Of a stretch of 64,000 nucleotides of DNA, positions 58,901 to 64,000 are shown piece by piece. Below the pieces are notes generated by a model. That model ran no database searches, was not told the DNA's origin, and saw nothing but the letters and a program-made list of their open reading frames with translations. Origin of the DNA: Phyto melanocephala (taxonomy: Eukaryota > Arthropoda > Insecta > Diptera > Rhinophoridae); assembly GCA_941918925.1 (NCBI GenBank), contig OW799235.1:104301947-104365946 (forward strand), read 5' to 3'. Numbering within the stretch: position 1 is the stretch's first letter; the number at the start of each line of letters is the position of its first letter. A program made the translations under genes and the position numbers.

Positions 58901-61002
58901 ATATCTTATTAAATTTAGGAAAATATTTATTGATTTATAATGGTTTAAGTTAAATGTTTTATTTTACTTTTTTCATAATAAAAGAATATATCATCATCAT
59001 TACTTTTTAGGAAAAAAAAACGATAATTATTTGTTGGAATTTTTTTTTTTTTCTTTTTTGTGCCATATTGACCGCGAACAAAATTACCATTATTTTGTAG
59101 CCTACATTTCGGACCAGGAATCATCATAGATTTTGTTAAATTATTTATATTTTAAAATTCTTTTTCATAGTAAGTAAATAGAAACAAAAAATTGTTCGAC
59201 AAAATTAGTAGCGAACTGTCGAACTGTTTATTCGATTTCGAGTTTAAGCGAAATTTAAATTTTTTTGTACAAGTCGTCACCTTCTGTGAAAAAAACTATA
59301 TGAATAATATAATCCTCATTTTCCTTTTTCCATTCCGTCTAACTTAAGTAAGCAATTAAAGGCCTCTATTGAGCTCAATTTACCATACTAAAAATTACTT
59401 TTAAATTGAGCAATATATACTTAAATGTTCCACTTATTGTCCAAAACTCGAAATACAACTCTTGAGAAGATTGTTCAGTGAGAAGACAATTCTATAAATG
59501 GCATTTCTTATGTCAAACAAATAAATATACAAAACACAAAATGTAAGCAAATGTAAATTGGTTGATTGAAAATTTAATAAAATGTTTAAGTAAATTCAAA
59601 TACATATTTATATATAAGTATAATTCTAAAACTATTTTACAGGAAAAAACTGAAGAGAAGGCATTATTTGATTTGGTACAAATACATTGTATTTTTCCAG
59701 CTATTAAATGCTAATGGAGTAAGATAAATTGAGTATGTGTGAACACTTTTTTAATTGCTCAATCAACACTACATTGAAACAATTAAAAATATCTGTCTGA
59801 ACAGGGATTGTACGGATTTTATTATTGCTTTGAATTTTTGTTTCTTTGTTCAAAAAATGAACAGGCAATTAAAGGGAATTGAGAGAACCGAAGCCATTTT
59901 ACTGAATTAAATGAAACAGCCTATAGGTGGATATGTTAACAATAACGCTGTTTGACCAAAATAATGATTGTGTGTAAAACTGCTTTAAAAAGTATTTTCG
60001 AATAACATCAATATTTGTTTGTCAACTGCTTAAAATGTTAAAATAAAGGTGGTCACAAATTCGTCCAATAAAATCAAAGAGCACCTTATGGAATTTGATG
60101 ATGATCAGTCTGTAGTTAATTCTTGCTCTCATATAAGAATCACTTCTAGCACAACTGAAATTTACCAACGTGTTTTTAGTTTGTTTTTTCAAATCTGGTG
60201 CCCGGTTACGTGGGTTACTTTACATTTTTAATGGCAAAATCGCAATATTCATATGTACTTCGTTACTAAGAACAACAGCATCAAATTGTGTTAGCATTTT
60301 GAAATATTAAATTCTTTGTTGTAGGCGGTTGAAGAAAAAATGTGGGTAAAATATACAAACCTTTTTACATAAAATTCTTAAAAGAGCGAAAATAAAAAAA
60401 AAATATATTTTTTTTTACATTATTCTCTTGCTTAAACTCATTTTATTGCCAACAATTGTGGTATAATAAAAGAAAATTATATTTTTTTATGATTTTTTTT
60501 TCTTTATCAAATTACATTTAAAGTTCTTTGGATTGTCTGACATTTTACATTGAAATATATTTTTAAAGAATCGAGAAATGAAAAAAAGACAAAAAACTCA
60601 ATGGAACTTAGTACTCAAAAAGTAGAAGTTTCTTTTGATTTTGTTATTTGGTTTTTGTATAAAACTACCATAAGAACTAACGTACAACTAGGATGACACA
60701 AATCCAGCAGTATGTTGAACTTTTTGTAAAATTTTTTTTTTTCATTTAATTTTGCAACATTCATGTAGGTTTTGCCAGCCATGTCAGCATAAAAAAAATA
60801 GAAATAGAAATAGAACCCAGCAAAATATAATCAGGTTGCAACAAACTTACTTCAATCACTACTGGCAGCAACTTATTTAGTGGGTTGTATAGTTGCCCAT
60901 ATGTATATGGCATTTGTGCATGGTGTAGATATGCATGTTTGTATGTATGTATGTAAATACGAATATTATAGTGAGTTAGTTAGTAAGTAGAGATGTTCTT
61001 AC
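58901..61002. other. Gene-free A+T-rich sequence
   Basis: No accepted genes. If 61003-61164 is a real exon, this would be its downstream intron on the minus strand. Confidence 0.45.
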
Positions 61003-61164
61003 ATCAACTTCAGCCGGCACTACGGGTGGTCGTACTTCAATGCCGCGTACTGGTTGTCGGTCCAAATGATGTATTACTTTGTAAACTTCACTTCTATTCA
61101 AGTCAATTTTTTTATCAGGTTTTTGATACTTCATGAAGTTGACTCTACACGTTTGTATGTTCAT
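61003..61164 (-). CDS. Candidate exon of an unrecognised host gene
   Basis: The minus strand is open from an ATG at 61164 through FMKYQKPDKKIDLNRSEVYK and VIHHLDRQPVRGIEVRPPVV to PAEVD. It then meets GAT|GTAAGA, a good donor (61002 inward), in phase 0. Base composition is clearly less A+T-rich than the surroundings, and the peptide is balanced in composition, unlike the chance ORFs nearby. The upstream border is unclear: a second in-frame ATG lies at about 61134, and acceptor-like AGs are weakly supported. SEVYK vaguely recalls PDZ-LIM (ZASP-type) proteins, but I do not assign it. It could be a first coding exon. Confidence 0.45.
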
Positions 61165-61670
61165 CAAAGTGTGTATTTTTTATTGGTTAAATTTATTTTA
61201 TTCGTTGCAATATTTTTTTTTTTATTCGTTGTATTTCATTTGTAACAGCACCAAGAACAATATATTTCAAAAGAAAGAAAACAGAAAAAAAATGAAAACA
61301 TTTGTTTAAATAGAAAATAAATAAAACTAAAGGGTTAAGAGATATGTTTGAAAAGAAAAATATTGAATATGTTATAATAATCAAATGATGATTTATTGTA
61401 AAAGAAATGCACATAAATTTTCTTTTTTTTCTCTTTTCGTGATGCTTTTAATGGAATATGAAACAAAAGAAGAAATGATTTTAATGAATAGAATAGTGCG
61501 AAAAAAAAAAGAAAAAAAACTAAAAGAACTTAAAAATATTATACATTAAATTTATCTATAATAAATACGAATAGTACATAAAAATAATTTTAAACAAAAA
61601 TCATTTCAAATAAAACACAAACACATTGAAAAAACTGAAAATTAAGTCATGCTGTCCCTACTTTATAAAC

Positions 61671-61701
<31 letters not shown>

Positions 61702-61912
61702 ATCTTAAAATTCGAAATAAAATAACAAAATACAAACCTTCTTTGTTCTACTTGTTTTGCAACCGAATATTTATTATATTCACTATAACTTTATGAAATA
61801 TTTGTTAATGAATAATGTAATTTTCAATGAAATCTTAATAACATTTAAATTTATGTACATAAAATGCAATGCAATGACATGTATTTGTATCAATTTATAC
61901 AACAAATAACCT
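61165..61912. other. Gene-free A+T-rich sequence with a poly-A run
   Basis: 29 A in a row at 61671-61699. Otherwise nothing recognised. Confidence 0.6.
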
Positions 61913-61915
61913 TTA

Positions 61916-62472
61916 AGCACGATGGCCACGTTCAAACTGATTTCACAAATAATATGTATGTATTGGTAATATTTGGTTTTGCTTAACACAGCAACGTATC
62001 AAATTCAAACCATCAAATTTCATTTCAAAGCTGTTTTTAAAAGGAAAAAACGTGTGATTAATTTGGTCGCAAAATATTTTTAATGTTTACAAATTATATT
62101 TTTTTAGAAATATAAATTTTTCTCATCTTTGTTGCTGTATTCCTTGTATTTAACCTGCCATAAAGCAGGCAAACCACGGTATACTTCAATAAATTCAAGT
62201 ATAAATTTTTTTTTTTTCAAAATTTTATTTAACCACAAAATTTTTACCGTACGGTGTTGTCGCTGCGAAAACTGAATAAAAACGCCATTTGACGTTTTTC
62301 GCATCAACACATCAAACTCGCTTCAAATCATAGTAGCGGCGGCAGTGAAAATCTAAATTGTTTTGATTTTCGTCAAACTCACATGAACATATACGTGTGA
62401 GATTTTTTTCACTAACATAATCAAAAAAAAAACTGAGCTTGACAAATCAGTTTGATACGTGGCCATCGTGCT
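61916..62472. mobile_element. PIF/Harbinger-like MITE with MADF remnant
   Basis: The ends AGCACGATGGCCACG-TTCAAACTGATTT (left) and AGCACGATGGCCACG-TATCAAACTGATTT (right, read inward) are nearly identical. TTA flanks both sides (61913-61915, 62473-62475). A 3-bp TTA duplication plus a MADF-type second gene is known for PIF elements of Drosophila. The interior has repeated ATCAAACTC words and a perfect palindrome ACCGTACGGT (about 62247-62256). No transposase. Confidence 0.8.
62104..62310 (-). pseudogene. Truncated MADF-domain coding remnant
   Basis: The minus strand reads FILEFIEVYRGLPALWQVKY followed by KEYSNKDEKNLYF and a stop. MADF domains begin with a similar pattern: (F/L)I.L.R..P.LW, then KEY.N...K. 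Only the first third of the domain is present. The upstream residues of this frame are Lys-rich and not domain-like. In PIF elements a MADF protein is the DNA-binding partner of the transposase. This piece cannot fold as a full domain. Confidence 0.6.
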
Positions 62473-62699
62473 TTAGAACTTATTATTTTTGTACAATTGC
62501 CAGACTATTGATGAAACAGAATTCCGACTTAACTTGATTTTACAAATAAATTGTCATTTAGAATAAAAATAAAAAATTCATTAGCAAAATGGAATCAATT
62601 TTATTTTTGGAACATTCTTACTTATATTTTAATTTTAAGACATTCACTCTCTGAATAATTCTACGACATTTTCATAAAATTTTACACATTTTGTGAATG

Positions 62700-63153
62700 T
62701 AACGTGTGGACTACAAAACGGCTGGGCCGATTTTGATGAATTTTTTTAGAGGATCTTTAGGTGGGTGACACTGTGAAGTTTGATTCTTGATTATTTTTCT
62801 GCGGGCTGAGGGGCGTGGCAAAATCAAATTTTCATATTGCACCACCAATGACATATACATATTCATTTATTCTGTTTGCTATTTTTTATTTTATTTTCTT
62901 GAAAGCCGTTGTCATGGGTTTCAAAACAAGATATCAAACTCTTAAATCGGTTTAGCAGTTCCGAAGGTACTTACAAAAAACCTATGTTAATAATGATCCA
63001 ATATCAGAATTTTAAAACTTTCCAAATGTTGCATTCAAAAATCCGAATTTTTAGTTTATTTACAAAAAATTTTGTTAAAAGCTCAATTTGAATCGTGTGG
63101 TTGTACAACACTAATGTTTGCTTAGGGCCAGCAACGAGGACCGGGTCAACTAG
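62700..63153 (+). mobile_element. Helitron-like element, 3' end only certain
   Basis: It ends GCAACGAGGACCGGGTCAA-CTAG (63153) followed by T. Upstream lie AAAACGGCTGGGCCGATTTT (about 62716) and GGGGCGTGGCAAAATC, wording common in insect mini-Helitrons. The 5' end is not located, so 62700 is approximate. Confidence 0.45.
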
Positions 63154-63604
63154 TATATTATATATAGCAGGGATATAGAAATTGCTTAAATATTTAGAGC
63201 TAATATAAGTTTAACCATATACTTAATACTAGAACTACCCTGTGAGAAACACTTTTTCATTCACCTAAGTCTGATCTACTAGCAGGAGCTTTCGAGCCAA
63301 CTCAGTAGATTTTCGTGTGAGCTTGTGCTTGGACGTTTATTGAACATGTTTTGATTTTGACTTGAGAAAAATATACACTTATGACAGCTGATAGTCAACG
63401 TTAAATAACCTTTTATATAAATTCTTAAATGCAATACCAAGCAGACGGTTCCAGAATTACTTATAAAAGAGGATAAAGACTTACCTCACCGTTTTGCGTT
63501 TCAAAAAAGAAGCCAATAGGGTATATTTAAGGTTTTACGCAACAACAAATACTTTCTAGACTCTACAGTAAAGATAGGTATGCAAGTTATTACTAATGTA
63601 GTAT
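63154..63604. other. Unassigned sequence
   Basis: No ORF, repeat or RNA recognised. Confidence 0.4.
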
Positions 63605-64000
63605 AACAACTAGTAAAAGAGCTTTATTCGGCCGTATAACCCCACATAGTAGCTTAACCTATATTTCATGTTATAGGCCATTTTTCTGTATTATTTCCGA
63701 CGCCATAGTCCATTTTGAATTTTTACGTAGTAATTTGTATTTAACTAGTCAAGCCCTTTCATTTGATACCCATATTGATGGGGTTAAAAAAATTGATACG
63801 CCATTTTGTTTTAGACGCCATATTGGATTTTACATTTTTTTTATTAATTAACTGTATTTTATTGGTCAAGCCCATTCATTTGATACCAATATTGAGGGGG
63901 TTCAAGAAGTTATATTTTAATATACCAGATTTGACCCATATATAAATTTTTTGTCCGCCATTTTGTAGTGGCAGCCAACGTGAATTTTAGTTTTTTTGTA
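63605..64000 (+). repeat. Modular repeat, family C, runs off the right edge
   Basis: Starts with ACTAGTAAAAGAGCTTTATT and half of the hairpin (CGGCCG), then ATATTTCATGTTATAGGCCA, ATTGATGGGGTTAAAAAAAT and two CAAGCCCTTTCATTTGATA phrases (63750, 63867). The order is collinear with 47146-47470 over about 300 bases. Noncoding. Confidence 0.75.

Noticed and set aside
58945..59127. Minus ORF with MMIPGPKCRLQNNGNFVRGQ
   Set aside because: It reads protein-like for about 24 residues, then goes into poly-Lys from an A-run. No splice borders or homologue I can name.
60049..60231. Plus ORF of 60 codons (KIKEHLMEFDDDQSV...)
   Set aside because: The ATG-less start and ending look accidental. No domain recognised and no splice sites that fit.

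Overview
This window looks like repeat-packed intergenic or intronic DNA from a brachyceran fly, probably a calyptrate such as a blowfly or house-fly relative. That placement is inference. It rests on very high A+T content, long stretches without genes, (CATA)n, (CA)n and (CAAA)n microsatellites, and a dense set of insect transposable elements (BEL/Pao, mariner, piggyBac, hAT-like, PIF/Harbinger-like, Transib-like, mini-Helitrons, an I-clade-like LINE and a tRNA-type SINE). No host gene is proven. The best host candidate is one exon-like segment at 61003-61164 on the minus strand.

The only intact coding content is a young BEL/Pao LTR retrotransposon at 1176-9868. It has near-identical 459/460-bp LTRs, a 5-bp AATTT duplication and a full-length Gag-Pol ORF. 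It also has an unusual second ORF, in the position where env would sit. That ORF re-encodes the Gag zinc-knuckle and protease-like modules, with the catalytic Asp position changed to Asn. It is preceded by a textbook 3' splice acceptor, and a GTAAGT donor lies just after the primer-binding site. The long leader of the element carries tandem repeats with small hairpins.

Elsewhere: 1-940 holds a decayed mariner-type transposase; 11768-14690 two copies of an unclassified repeat (family A), one with a nested MITE; 15058-16422 a decayed piggyBac; 20348-21183 a deleted mariner; 21465-22494 an element with RSS-heptamer-like CACAGTG termini and a 5-bp TGCCG duplication; 24239-24702, 27734-28245, 29444-29818 and 55583-56450 mini-Helitrons, three of which carry 2, 3 or 6 copies of a ~121-bp unit. 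A 5'-truncated LINE (25241-25906) and a complete SINE (30761-30997) share a 3' tail, and both have target-site duplications. From 32940 to 36757 there are three MITEs. A hAT-like element with a mariner fragment inside lies at 39434-40729.

From 47146 to 54317 a modular repeat family (terminal hairpin ATTCGGC-N3-GCCGAAT) is interrupted at 47596-49090 by an element with a 4-bp duplication and a broken two-exon gene. At 61916-62472 is a PIF/Harbinger-like MITE that keeps a MADF-like coding remnant. The right end (63605-64000) is another copy of the modular repeat. Apart from the retrotransposon ORFs, the parts do not form a pathway. The window mainly records nested insertions.
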